64,000 bases of DNA, from positions 153,306 to 217,305 of the forward strand of contig NZ_BDAU01000008.1 of assembly GCF_001612615.1 (NCBI RefSeq), read 5' to 3'. Origin of the DNA: Nocardia amikacinitolerans NBRC 108937. Lineage in GTDB: Bacteria; Actinomycetota; Actinomycetes; Mycobacteriales; Mycobacteriaceae. Shown in pieces: positions 35,076 through 46,919 of this stretch. A program made the translations under genes and the position numbers. Position 1 is the first letter of the stretch; each line of letters opens with the position of its first letter. The notes under the pieces were generated by a model, which was not told where the DNA came from, searched no databases, and worked only from the letters and a program-made list of their open reading frames with translations.

Positions 35076-35975
35076 ATGGCCGAGATCACCGAGAGTGTGC
35101 GACCCGGCTGGGTCGACGACAATCAGTTCCCGTTCCAGTGTCGCTTCGTCGAAATCGACGGGCACACAGTGCATTACGTCGATGAGGGTTCAGGTCCCAC
35201 GCTTTTGTTCCTGCACGGCAACCCGACTTGGTCGTTTCTCTGGCGCGACGTGATCCGGGCGCTGCGTGACGACTTCCGCTGTATCGCACTGGACTATCCG
35301 GGTTTCGGGCTCTCGACTCCGAAACCCGGCTACCGCTACCTGCCCGAGGAACACGCCGACGTGGTCACCGGGTTCGTCGACGCGCTCGGCCTGCAAAGAG
35401 CCACCCTGGTGGGCCAGGATTGGGGTGGCCTGATCGGCCTGGCGGCCGCGCAGCGGCGACCGGGTGTGTTCGAGCGGCTGGTGCTCGCCAATACGTGGGC
35501 CTGGCCGGTCAACGGCGTCCTGCACTTCGAAGCCTTCGGCCACATCGTCGGCAACCCGGCAAGTCGCTTCCTGGTCCGACGGTTCAACCTGCTCGTCAAC
35601 GCGTTCATCCCCACCGGCCATCGCAGGCGCAAGCCCACCGAGGCCGAGATGGACCACTACCGCCGGGCGTTGGACACCCCCGAACGGCGTCAAGCCTCGG
35701 CGGTGTTGCCCGGACGGGTCCTCGCCAGCCGCGACTTCTTCGCCGAGGTCGAGGCCGGCCTGCCCGAAATAGCCCAGCTCCCAACACTGATCGTGTGGGG
35801 CGATGCCGACATCGCCTTCCGTCCACAAGAACGCAAGCGACTGGAAGCAACCTTCGCCAATCACAAGACGGTCATCGTCGAAGGTGCCGGCACCTACGTG
35901 GAATCCGATGCACCCGAGGAGTTCGTCGCCGCGATCCGCGACTGGACGGCGACACCCGATGGAGTCACCACCTAA
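35076..35975 (+). CDS. Haloalkane dehalogenase-like alpha/beta hydrolase
   Basis: A 299-residue alpha/beta hydrolase. LFLHGNPTWSFLWRDVI near residue 48 carries the oxyanion/halide-binding Asn of haloalkane dehalogenases, and VGQDWGGLIG near 112 the nucleophile Asp. VWGDADIAFRP near 240 holds the acid strand. Where the catalytic His is expected (GAGHY/F..E), the sequence reads EGAGTYVESDAPEE, so a threonine replaces it. The enzyme may be inactive, use another base, or carry a mutation. It is divergent from the HxlR regulator, with the CGCTTGAGAA repeats between. Confidence 0.82.
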   Translation: MAEITESVRPGWVDDNQFPFQCRFVEIDGHTVHYVDEGSGPTLLFLHGNPTWSFLWRDVIRALRDDFRCIALDYPGFGLSTPKPGYRYLPEEHADVVTGFVDALGLQRATLVGQDWGGLIGLAAAQRRPGVFERLVLANTWAWPVNGVLHFEAFGHIVGNPASRFLVRRFNLLVNAFIPTGHRRRKPTEAEMDHYRRALDTPERRQASAVLPGRVLASRDFFAEVEAGLPEIAQLPTLIVWGDADIAFRPQERKRLEATFANHKTVIVEGAGTYVESDAPEEFVAAIRDWTATPDGVTT

Positions 35976-36534
35976 CGCGCGCAATTGCCGCTGATCGAGC
36001 GGTCCGGACTGAGTACACCCTCCGGAAAGATGCTCTGAGCTGGGGTGCTGGCTGTCAGCAACCCCGCAGGGTTAGAACCTGCGACACGCGACCTGCGGTT
36101 TCTTGGTCGCGCAGGTCTACCTGCGAATCTGAACCATCACCTGACCTGGGCGAATGATGGTCCGGGAGCGCCTTCGGCAGGGCACACCGAACATGGGAAC
36201 GGGGACGGCCTGCGGCTATCGAGTGGGCAGTGGTGATCCAAGCCGATTACGCGTTGAGCGGACATCCAGGCCAGGTGATCACGAATTCTGTTCTCGGCCA
36301 CTGAGACCGACCCGCACAGCACCGCTGGGCATGCCACTGCGATCAGCCGGTTCGCGGTGTCGAACTCGGCGCGGTCGGGCGCAGGGCTGTTGTGCCGCGT
36401 GGTCGTCTCGAGGACCCAGGTCCGGTTCAACTTGGACCGGACCCGGTTTGCTCGTTTCAGGGGCCTCGACCTCGCCGTCCCTGCGCAGGTCGACGACGAC
36501 GCGGGCATCAGCGCAGCCTTCGCCGAGAGGGCGT
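35976..36534. other. Gap with hairpins, no supported gene
   Basis: About 560 bp without a supported gene. Around 36064-36116 two small hairpins (CGCAGG...CCTGCG twice) resemble parts of a tRNA in antisense, but the anticodon arm does not fit. The rest probably derives from the decayed gene to its right. Confidence 0.4.
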
Positions 36535-36835
36535 CGTTCCACCGGTAGGACTCACCCGAGGCCGTGGTCGCATCGGGTTCCGCGGTCACTCCGCGTTGAA
36601 ACATCGGCGAGAGCGGCCTGTTGGAAAGCAGGGTCGCCGCGCCGGAACCGGTCGTGGCGAGCAATCGGTCGAAGACCTCGCGGGTGTCGGCTGGTTGCAG
36701 AGGGTAGGCCTCGGGGTCGGTGGAGACCTTCACCTGCACCCGGTCGACCTCGGCACCGTCGACGGAGATTGAGAAGTCGACGATGTCGTCACCCTTGCCT
36801 GTCGCGGTGGTGCGAGCGACAGGCTCGATCGACAA
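36535..36835 (-). pseudogene. N-terminal fragment of a nuclease-domain (QVK motif) protein
   Basis: About 100 coherent residues: GDDIVDFSISVDGAEVDRVQVKVS then TREVFDRLLATTGSGAATLLS and NRPLSPMFQRG. The acidic residue followed by VQVK is the PD-(D/E)XK-type pattern found at the N-terminus of large antiphage-type ATPases and DUF4297-like proteins. After about residue 100 the frame loses coherence, so the large remainder is missing. Assignment to defence is an inference from the motif only. Confidence 0.4.
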
Positions 36836-36971
36836 CGCGACGCGGGCGGTGATCAGCGCCGAGGTTGTTTGGGGGTCGTGATCATGTGGCTTCTCCTATG
36901 GGGTGGTCCCGGCATCGTCATAGCGAGGTGCGCGACCGGTTCGGATTGCTCATGGCGATCAGGAAGCTGGG

Positions 36972-37352
36972 TCACGCGAAGGGCTCGATGCCGAAACGGC
37001 CCCAGGCGACGAAGACGGCCATGGCCAGGTAGAGCACCTCGGCAACGGCTGTCGCCCACAACCCGCGCCGGATCCGCACGACGATCGCCCCGGCGAAAAG
37101 CAGGGCAGTGCCGGTCGCGGCCACCGGCACCAGGATCGGCGCGATGCCGAGCACGGCGGGCAGGATCAGCCCCGCCGCACCCAGGAGATCTACGACCCCA
37201 AGCGCTTTCAGGGCTGTCGGGCTGAAATCCTCGGCCCATGAAGCGTATTCACCTGCGGCCAGAATCTTCTCTTTCGGGATCACCAGCTTGGCGCTGCTGG
37301 CCAGGAGCACGGCCGCCAGCACTCCGGCGATGATCCACAGAGCGACGTTCAT
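36972..37352 (-). CDS. DoxX-family membrane protein
   Basis: A 126-residue protein with four hydrophobic helices: MNVALWIIAGVLAAVLLASS, ALKALGVVDLLGAAGLILP, PILVPVAATGTALLFAGAIV and ATAVAEVLYLAMAVFVAWG. The E-D-F..TALK..G..D..GA pattern is DoxX/DoxD-like. Some DoxX proteins act in thiol redox complexes. It is divergent from the ECF41-type sigma gene, with 76 bp between them. Confidence 0.82.
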   Translation of the reverse strand: MNVALWIIAGVLAAVLLASSAKLVIPKEKILAAGEYASWAEDFSPTALKALGVVDLLGAAGLILPAVLGIAPILVPVAATGTALLFAGAIVVRIRRGLWATAVAEVLYLAMAVFVAWGRFGIEPFA

Positions 37353-37428
37353 GATTGACTACCTCCACATACTCGTGTCGGAACGGCTTCCTGCTTCTCT
37401 GACGGGTGACGGCGAGGAAACCAGACAC

Positions 37429-38316
37429 ATGAACGGAAACGAACTGCTCGCGAAGCACTTCGAAGAACATCGGAGCCATTTGCGGGCGGTGGCCTACCGG
37501 ATGCTGGGGTCGCTCAGCGAGGCCGACGACGCCGTCCAGGTGACCTGGCTCAAGGCCGCCGGGGCCGACACCGGCGGCGTCGCGAACATGGCGGGTTGGC
37601 TGACGACCGTGGTGAGCCGGGTCTGCCTGGACATGCTCAGGTCCCGTGAGTCGCGTCGCGAGGACTTCCTCGACGAACACGGCGCAGCCCCCGGCGCGCG
37701 GCTTCGAACCGATCCCGAGGAGGAGGCCCTGCTGGCGGACTCCGTCGGCCTGGCGCTGCTCGTGGTGCTGGACAAGCTCGCGCCGACCGAACGTATCGCC
37801 TTCGTCCTGCACGACCTGTTCGCCGTGCCGTTCGCCGACATCGCCCCGATCCTCGACCGCAGCCCCGAGACGACGCAGCGGATCGCCAGCCGGGCGCGGC
37901 GTCGGGTGCGAGGTCGGTCCGGATCGGGCAGCGACGACCGGACGCGGCGATACCGCGCTGTAGAGGCGTTTCTGCGGGCCGCGCAGAACGGCGAATTCGA
38001 GGCGCTGCTGGCGATGCTCGACCCGGATGTGACCTACCGCCCGGACGAGGTCGCACGCCTGCTGGGAGCAGGGACCGACCTCGACGGAGGCCGAGTCCTC
38101 GCCGAAGCGTTCTGCGGAAGGGCGCAGCCGGCCCGCGCGATCATGCTCGACGGCGAGCCGGGCATGGTGCTTGCGCCACGCGGCACGCTGATGCTGGTCA
38201 TGACCTTCCGATTCACCGGAGAGCGCATCGCCGAGATCGATGCGGTCGCCGACGACGACCGGTTGTCGAAAATGGAACTCACGGTGCCCTGGTCCGAGCT
38301 CGAACCTGCCCCGTGA
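37429..38316 (+). CDS. ECF41-type (SigJ-like) RNA polymerase sigma factor with SnoaL-like C-terminus
   Basis: A 295-residue sigma factor. Region 2 is AYRMLGSLSEADDAVQVTWLK near residue 23, and region 4 LAPTERIAFVLHDLFAVPFADIA near 123. From about residue 175 a SnoaL-like domain follows (YRAVEAFLRAAQNGEFEALLAMLDPDV), ending in RIAEIDAVADDDRLSKMEL, a variant of the ECF41 NPDKL segment. In ECF41 proteins this fused domain replaces an anti-sigma factor. An ECF41-type promoter precedes the SDR gene downstream. ATG 37429 is used; longer readings lack support. Confidence 0.9.
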   Translation: MNGNELLAKHFEEHRSHLRAVAYRMLGSLSEADDAVQVTWLKAAGADTGGVANMAGWLTTVVSRVCLDMLRSRESRREDFLDEHGAAPGARLRTDPEEEALLADSVGLALLVVLDKLAPTERIAFVLHDLFAVPFADIAPILDRSPETTQRIASRARRRVRGRSGSGSDDRTRRYRAVEAFLRAAQNGEFEALLAMLDPDVTYRPDEVARLLGAGTDLDGGRVLAEAFCGRAQPARAIMLDGEPGMVLAPRGTLMLVMTFRFTGERIAEIDAVADDDRLSKMELTVPWSELEPAP

Positions 38317-38676
38317 GTGGTCACTGTCCGCAGCCGAAGTCGGCACGGTGGACAGGCCGCCCCCATCAGCGGTTGGACGAGACCACTCGATTCGGGTGAG
38401 CGTACGTTCGTGGGACAGGCCCAAGCCGCCGGATGAGCTTATCGACGGCGTCAGATTTCACCGATGCCAGCAGATCTCGGCCGCGCCATTCGACGTCGGA
38501 GTTCACCGATAACCGCCGTCAGGCTTCACCAGCGTAGCCATCGTGATCGATTACGGGTATCGGTGAGCTACGCCGGTTCGTGGACGGTGCTGGCGGCGGG
38601 GACGTGGTCGACGAGGGATTTCAGATCACGAAGCCGCGCATCGAACCCTTATGTGGCACACATCACGCCGTTGTCG
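38317..38676. other. Gap between sigma and SDR genes
   Basis: Nothing supportable as a gene. CGTCAG-NN-TTCACC occurs twice (near 38449 and 38516), significance unknown. The promoter for the SDR gene begins at its right end. Confidence 0.4.
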
Positions 38677-38703
38677 TGTCACAAGAGCCGAGTAAGTGGC
38701 GTC
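38677..38703 (+). promoter_or_regulatory. ECF41-type promoter before SDR gene
   Basis: TGTCACA (38677-38683), a 16-bp spacer and CGTC (38700-38703) match the -35 and -10 elements described for ECF41 sigma factors. The likely transcript would start near 38710, leaving a leader of about 43 nt before ATG 38753. Confidence 0.7.
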
Positions 38704-38752
38704 TCGTGTCAGCCCAGGGAATTCGACGCTGGTTCGAGAAGGGACGCGATTG

Positions 38753-39619
38753 ATGACGACGGAGCAGGGAATCGTTTCGCTCGCAGGGAAGGTGGCGGTC
38801 GTGACCGGGGCCGGGTCCGGCATCGGTGCGGCGACCGCAACCGCGCTCGCGGCGCTGGGAGCGCGGGTGTGCTGCGCCGGACACAACGTCGAGAATGTCG
38901 AGCGGACGGCCGCGGAGATCAGGGCCGCTGGTGGAGAAGCGTTCGGCCTGCGGGTCGATGTCGCATCCCCTGAGGACAACGATGAAATGGTCAGCGAGAC
39001 CGTTGCCCGTTACGGCGCTGTGCACATCGCGCATCTCAATGCTGGAACCGGACATTGGGCCGGTGTTCTGGAATACCCACTAGAGGAGTGGGACAGGACA
39101 ATGGCGGTGAACCTGCGCGGTGTCCTGCTCGGTCTGCAGGCCGCGGGCCGGGCGATGCGCGACGTCGGTGGCGGCTCAGTGGTGGTCACCGCGTCGGCGG
39201 CCGGGCTCACCGGCGGCCGGATGTCATCGGCGTACTCCGCGTCCAAGCACGGTGTGCTCGGTTTGGTCAAATCCGCTGCCCTGGAGCTGGGTCCGATCGG
39301 CATCCGAGTCAACGCCATCTGCCCGGGGTTTATCGCCAGTAACGACCTCATGCAGCAGATGGGGCAGGAACTCGACCTTGCCAGCCGATTTCCATTGCGC
39401 CGACCAGGGCGTCGTGAGGAGGTCGCCGACCTGGTCACGTTTCTGGCAAGTGATCGCGCGTCGTTCATCACCGGAAGTGTGTTCACCATCGATGGCGGCT
39501 GGCTGGCCGGCGGCATCGACCTCCGAGACGATTCCGTGGATCAAGCGACCAGCGACGCCCGGGTCACCGCCCTTGCCAACACGCACTCCCCGAACGGTGA
39601 CGTCCGGAGCCCGGTGTAG
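38753..39619 (+). CDS. Short-chain dehydrogenase/reductase
   Basis: A 288-residue SDR. The cofactor loop TGAGSGIGAAT is near residue 20, NAG in AHLNAGTGH near 97, the catalytic Ser in VTASAAGLTG near 146 and YSASKHG near 160, and ICPGFIASN near 190, so all catalytic residues are present. AAGGGA lies about 8 nt before ATG 38753. ECF41 sigma factors typically control a single oxidoreductase, epimerase or carboxymuconolactone decarboxylase nearby; this gene follows the sigma gene and has the matching promoter, so it is the likely target. Confidence 0.9.
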   Translation: MTTEQGIVSLAGKVAVVTGAGSGIGAATATALAALGARVCCAGHNVENVERTAAEIRAAGGEAFGLRVDVASPEDNDEMVSETVARYGAVHIAHLNAGTGHWAGVLEYPLEEWDRTMAVNLRGVLLGLQAAGRAMRDVGGGSVVVTASAAGLTGGRMSSAYSASKHGVLGLVKSAALELGPIGIRVNAICPGFIASNDLMQQMGQELDLASRFPLRRPGRREEVADLVTFLASDRASFITGSVFTIDGGWLAGGIDLRDDSVDQATSDARVTALANTHSPNGDVRSPV

Positions 39620-39649
39620 ATCGGTGGGTGCAGGTCCCGGTTTCGCTGG

Positions 39650-39945
39650 GTGATGCTATGCGGAGCGAGTTCCTAGGTCGAGCACGGCCGCCCAGGTGTG
39701 CAGGTCGTAATAGAAGCTGCGGAGACCGATGAGGATCACGTCCTGGCCGGTTCTGGGTTTGCCGTCCTCGCGGGTTTGATCGCCTCCCGCCACCGGGTGG
39801 AGGTGTCGGTGCTGATGCGCAAGTCGGCCTGGCCGGGGTTGATCTATTCGATCGGGCCCAGAAGTGGTGCGCGATCATGAGAATCAGATTCTTCAGGCTC
39901 GAATAGTCGGTGTCGGCGGTGCGCCGGCGGAAGTACTCCATCAGC
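39650..39945 (-). pseudogene. Site-specific integrase remnant
   Basis: On the minus strand MEYFRRRTADTDYSSLKNLI and, in another frame, SFYYDLHTWAAVLDLGTRSA resemble parts of the large actinobacterial tyrosine integrases. The pieces are out of frame and the catalytic domain is absent. It lies close to the right edge of the island, so it may be the scar of the element that brought the island in. The sequence to 40102 holds only an 11-bp direct repeat, AAATCGTAGAA, around 40025-40046. Confidence 0.45.
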
Positions 39946-40102
39946 TGGTCACGGACAGAGAGACGAGGCGCCGAGCGGGTCGCGGGAATACCGATTGGTG
40001 ATCCACGTGTTGAGAATCCTGGGTAAATCGTAGAAAAATCGTAGAAAGCAGGGGTGGACCCGAAAAATGCCCAGGTCAGCGGTGGTATAGGCTTTGTCGG
40101 TC

Positions 40103-41332
40103 ATGAAGTCGGCTTTTTCGGGTCCGGTCACCGGTGCTGCGCCCCAGACGGTCTACCTCGATCACGCGGCGACCACACCGATGCTGCCCGCGGCGATCGA
40201 GGCGATGACGGCTGCCATGGCACGGCCGGGGAACGCCTCGTCGGTGCACGGATCGGGGCGGGCTGCGCGCCGGTTGCTGGAGGAGGCGCGGGAGTCGATC
40301 GCCGCGAATCTGGGCGCCCGGCCGTCCGAGGTGATCTTCACTTCTGGCGGAACCGAGAGCGACAATCTCGCTGTCAAGGGCATCTACTGGGCGCGCAGGG
40401 ACGCCGAGCCGCGCCGCACCAGGATCATCGCCAGCTCGATCGAGCACCACGCGGTCATCGACACGGTGGAATGGCTCGAGCAGCACGAGGGCGCGCGGGC
40501 CACCTGGCTGCCGGTGGACGCCGACGGCGTGGTGTCGCCGCGCTCGCTGCGTGCGGCGCTGGCCGAGAACCCCGACGAGGTCGCCCTCGTCACCGTCATG
40601 TGGGCGAACAACGAGGTCGGCGCGATCCAGCCGATCGCCGAATTGGCGGCGGTGGCACAGGAATTCGGTGTGCCCATGCACAGCGACGCGATCCAGGCCG
40701 CGGCCCAGCTGCCCATCGATTTCGCCGCGAGTGGTCTGTCCGCGGCGAGCTTCGCGGGTCACAAGGTCGGCGGACCGCACGGTGCCGGCGTGCTGCTGCT
40801 CGGCAGGCAGGTCGGGTGCGTGCCGCTGCTGCACGGCGGCGGACATGAGCGCGATCTGCGCTCCGGCACCTCGGACACCGCGGCCGCGGTCGGCCTTGCC
40901 ACCGCGCTCGACGCGACGGTCGCCGAATTGCCCACGCGCACGGCCGAGTTGGTCGCGCTGCGGGACGCGCTCATCGCGGGCGTGACGGCGGCGGTGCCGG
41001 AGGCCGTGCTGAACGGCCCGGTCGGCGCGCAGCGCTTGCCGGGCAACGCGCACTTCACGTTCCCCGGCTGCGAAGGCGATTCGCTGCTGATGCTGCTGGA
41101 CGCCGCGGGGATCGAATGCTCGACCGGCTCCGCCTGCAACGCGGGCGTGGCCACGCCGAGCCACGTGCTGATCGCCATGGGCGTCGAACCATGGGTGGCG
41201 CGCGGCTCGCTGCGATTCTCCCTCGGGCACACGTCGACCCGCGCCGACGTGGACGCCCTCCTCGATGTCTTGCCCCAAGTGGTGGAGCGGGCCAGGGCCG
41301 CTGGTCTTGCCGGTGCGAAAGGTGGTGTGTGA
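40103..41332 (+). CDS. Cysteine desulfurase (IscS/NifS family, Rv3025c-like)
   Basis: A 409-residue PLP enzyme that removes sulfur from cysteine as a persulfide. [19 protein letters not shown] opens it; [11 protein letters not shown] near residue 115 contains the His stacking on [15 protein letters not shown] near 215 the PLP lysine, and [16 protein letters not shown] near 338 the active-site cysteine loop. The stop overlaps the start of mnmA by 1 nt (TGATG), so the pair probably supplies sulfur for tRNA 2-thiolation. ATG 40103 is preferred over TTG 40094; a TAGGCT box at 40088-40093 lies 9 nt before it. Confidence 0.93.
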   Translation: MKSAFSGPVTGAAPQTVYLDHAATTPMLPAAIEAMTAAMARPGNASSVHGSGRAARRLLEEARESIAANLGARPSEVIFTSGGTESDNLAVKGIYWARRDAEPRRTRIIASSIEHHAVIDTVEWLEQHEGARATWLPVDADGVVSPRSLRAALAENPDEVALVTVMWANNEVGAIQPIAELAAVAQEFGVPMHSDAIQAAAQLPIDFAASGLSAASFAGHKVGGPHGAGVLLLGRQVGCVPLLHGGGHERDLRSGTSDTAAAVGLATALDATVAELPTRTAELVALRDALIAGVTAAVPEAVLNGPVGAQRLPGNAHFTFPGCEGDSLLMLLDAAGIECSTGSACNAGVATPSHVLIAMGVEPWVARGSLRFSLGHTSTRADVDALLDVLPQVVERARAAGLAGAKGGV

Positions 41333-42450
41333 TGCGGGTACTCGCGGCGATGAGCGGTGGTGTCGACTCCGCCGTTGCGGCGGCGCGCGCCGTCGACGCC
41401 GGGCACGAGGTGGTCGGCGTGCACCTCGCGCTCTCGGCCACACCCGGCACGCTGCGCACCGGTTCGCGCGGCTGCTGCTCGAAGGAGGACGCGGGCGATG
41501 CCCGCCGCGCGGCGGACGTGCTCGGAATCCCCTTCTACGTCTGGGATTTCGCGGACCGCTTCAAGGAAGATGTGATCGACGACTTCGTCGCGGCCTACGC
41601 GGCGGGCGAGACGCCCAACCCGTGCCTGCGCTGCAACGAGAAGATCAAGTTCTCGGCGCTGGCCGACCGCGCGGTGGCGCTCGGCTTCGACGCCGTCGTC
41701 ACCGGCCACTACGCCCGGCTCGAGGACGGCGTGCTGCGCCGCGCGGTGGACGCGGACAAGGACCAGTCCTACGTCCTCGCCGTGCTCACCGCCGAGCAGC
41801 TCTCGCGCGCCATGTTCCCGGTCGGTGACACCCCGAAGCCACAGATCAGGGCCGAGGCCGCCGAGCGTGGACTCGCCGTGGCGAACAAGCCCGACAGCCA
41901 CGACATCTGCTTCATCCCCTCCGGCGACACCCGCGCCTTCCTCGGCGCGAAGATCGGCGTCCGGCCGGGCGCGGTCGTGGACGCCGACGGCCAGGTGCTC
42001 GCGAAGCACGAGGGCGTGCACGGCTTCACCATCGGCCAGCGCAAGGGCCTCGGACTCGCGGGACCCGCGGCCGACGGCAAGCCGCGCTACGTCACCGGCA
42101 TCGATCCCGACTCCGGCACCGTGCGCGTCGGCTCGGCCGAGGACCTGCGGGTCTGGACGGTGCGCGCCGAGCGCGCGATCTGGACTTCCGGCACGACGCC
42201 GGAAGGGCCGATCGAGTGCGTCGCGCAGGTGCGCGCGCACGGCGGCACCGCGCCCGCGATCGCCGAGGCGGTCGGGGACGGCCTCGAGGTGCGGTTGCGC
42301 GAACCGCTGACCGGCGTCGCCCGCGGACAGGCCGTCGTGCTGTACCGGCCCGACGCCCAGGGCGACGAGGTGATCGGCAGCGGCACCATCAGCGACACCT
42401 CGCGCGAGCCGCACGCCGCCGACGACGCGGCGCGGGTCGAGGCGCGGTAG
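41332..42450 (+). CDS. mnmA: tRNA-specific 2-thiouridylase
   Basis: A 372-residue enzyme that thiolates U34 of tRNA Glu/Gln/Lys. The PP-loop [11 protein letters not shown] is at residue 7, the first catalytic cysteine in [13 protein letters not shown] near 99, and the second in [12 protein letters not shown] near 190; [11 protein letters not shown] and [14 protein letters not shown] are further family blocks. It receives sulfur from the overlapping desulfurase gene product. The longer open frame inside the desulfurase gene is not used. Confidence 0.96.
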   Translation: MRVLAAMSGGVDSAVAAARAVDAGHEVVGVHLALSATPGTLRTGSRGCCSKEDAGDARRAADVLGIPFYVWDFADRFKEDVIDDFVAAYAAGETPNPCLRCNEKIKFSALADRAVALGFDAVVTGHYARLEDGVLRRAVDADKDQSYVLAVLTAEQLSRAMFPVGDTPKPQIRAEAAERGLAVANKPDSHDICFIPSGDTRAFLGAKIGVRPGAVVDADGQVLAKHEGVHGFTIGQRKGLGLAGPAADGKPRYVTGIDPDSGTVRVGSAEDLRVWTVRAERAIWTSGTTPEGPIECVAQVRAHGGTAPAIAEAVGDGLEVRLREPLTGVARGQAVVLYRPDAQGDEVIGSGTISDTSREPHAADDAARVEAR

Positions 42451-42711
42451 CGAAGCCGATCGCCCGTCCCGAGTGGCCACGTACCCGCCGCCGTGCCGAG
42501 GCGCGGTGGCGGAGCCGACCGTCGTCCCACCGACCGACGTACCCGCCGCACCGCGCAGCCCCGACAGCCATACGCCGTGATCGCCCCGGCTTCGGTGCGG
42601 GGTAATGTCACGATGCCGCGGCCGGGCGGGACAGGACGGATCTCGGCATCAGGCGTCGAGCCACCGGTGCACGCGGCGGCATCCATCACACATCGACATG
42701 GGTAGGACGTG

Positions 42712-45991
<3,280 letters not shown>

Positions 45992-46033
45992 AACCGGCGG
46001 CGGTGATTTGCCCGCGAGGGTGAACGGCACTTG

Positions 46034-46053
46034 ACCTGAACCTTGCTTCAGGT
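46034..46053. promoter_or_regulatory. MerR/SoxR-type dyad in promoter of SDR gene
   Basis: ACCTGAA-CCTTGC-TTCAGGT is a perfect dyad with 7-bp arms and 6-bp spacer. TTGACC (46031-46036) overlaps its left end as a -35, and a -10 such as GACGAT at 46056 would give the long 19-bp spacing of MerR-activated promoters. No merR gene is visible nearby. Confidence 0.65.
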
Positions 46054-46072
46054 ATGACGATCGGTGGGGTAG

Positions 46073-46165
46073 GCGTACCTCCGCATTCGCTCCGGCCATG
46101 CGCGGCGTACCTCCGCATTCGCTGCGGCCGTGAGCGGTATGCGGACGAACCGAGTCCGACAGCGC
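46073..46165 (+). repeat. Dispersed intergenic repeat, two copies
   Basis: GCGTACCTCCGCATTCGCT begins at 46073 and 46105, followed by CCGGCCATGCGCGG and GCGGCCGTGAGCGG. Same family as the repeats at 12350, 48082 and 60593. Confidence 0.72.
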
Positions 46166-46192
46166 CTACTAGGCAACTAGCAGGAGGCCGTC

Positions 46193-46885
46193 ATGACCCA
46201 CCGTCCCACCGCCCTCATCACCGGCGCTTCGGCCGGGCTCGGTCGCGCGCTGGCACGCGCGTTGGTCGAGCGCGGCTGGCGGGTGATCGGTACCGCCCGC
46301 CGTGGCGACCGGCTCGACGCGGTGCGCGCCGAGCTGGGCGCCGCGTTCGTCGCCGTCACCGGCGATGTCACCGATCCGGCGCACCGCGCGCGGCTGGCCG
46401 AAATCGCCGATGGCGCAGGACCTCTCGACCTCGTGGTGAACAACGCCAGCACGCTCGGGCCGAGCCCGATGCCCCGGCTGGCCGACTTCCCGCTCGACGA
46501 GCTCGAGGCCGTGTATCGCACGAACGTGGTAGCGCCGCTGGCCGTCCTGCAAGCGACGCTGCCCCTGCTCGGCCCCGACGGGGTGATCGTCGACATCAGT
46601 TCCGACGCCGCCGTGGAGCCGTACCCGGGGTGGGGTGGATACGGTCCGGCCAAGGCGGCGCTGGACCAGCTCACCGCGATCCTCGCTGCCGAGCATCCGG
46701 AGCTGGCCGTCTACTCCTTCGATCCGGGCGATATGCGCACCGAGATGCACCAGGCCGCGTTCCCCGGCGAGGACATCTCCGATCGGCCGGAGCCGGAGAG
46801 CGTGGTGCCCGCGCTGCTGCGGATGCTCGACGAACGTCCGAAGAGCGGCCGCTACACCGCGGCGGATTTCGCGGTGGCGCGATGA
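46193..46885 (+). CDS. Short-chain dehydrogenase/reductase
   Basis: A 230-residue SDR. ITGASAGLGRALARAL near residue 8 is the cofactor loop, VVNNASTLGPSP near 81 the NNA motif, VDISSDAAVEPYPGWGGYGPAKAA near 130-150 the Ser/Tyr/Lys triad region. It lacks the longer substrate loop and the C-terminal extension of many SDRs. AGGAGG lies just before ATG 46193. A perfect MerR-type dyad 140 bp upstream suggests redox or xenobiotic control. The substrate is unknown. The queA-like gene follows after 34 nt. Confidence 0.88.
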   Translation: MTHRPTALITGASAGLGRALARALVERGWRVIGTARRGDRLDAVRAELGAAFVAVTGDVTDPAHRARLAEIADGAGPLDLVVNNASTLGPSPMPRLADFPLDELEAVYRTNVVAPLAVLQATLPLLGPDGVIVDISSDAAVEPYPGWGGYGPAKAALDQLTAILAAEHPELAVYSFDPGDMRTEMHQAAFPGEDISDRPEPESVVPALLRMLDERPKSGRYTAADFAVAR

Positions 46886-46919
46886 GTACCGGGGCGTCGA
46901 GCGCTAGCGAGGTGCGGGC

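Noticed and set aside
36045..36236. Small frame reading SNPAGLEPATRDLRF
   Set aside because: This type of peptide is a common false call where structured RNA-like sequence is translated; no gene signals are present.
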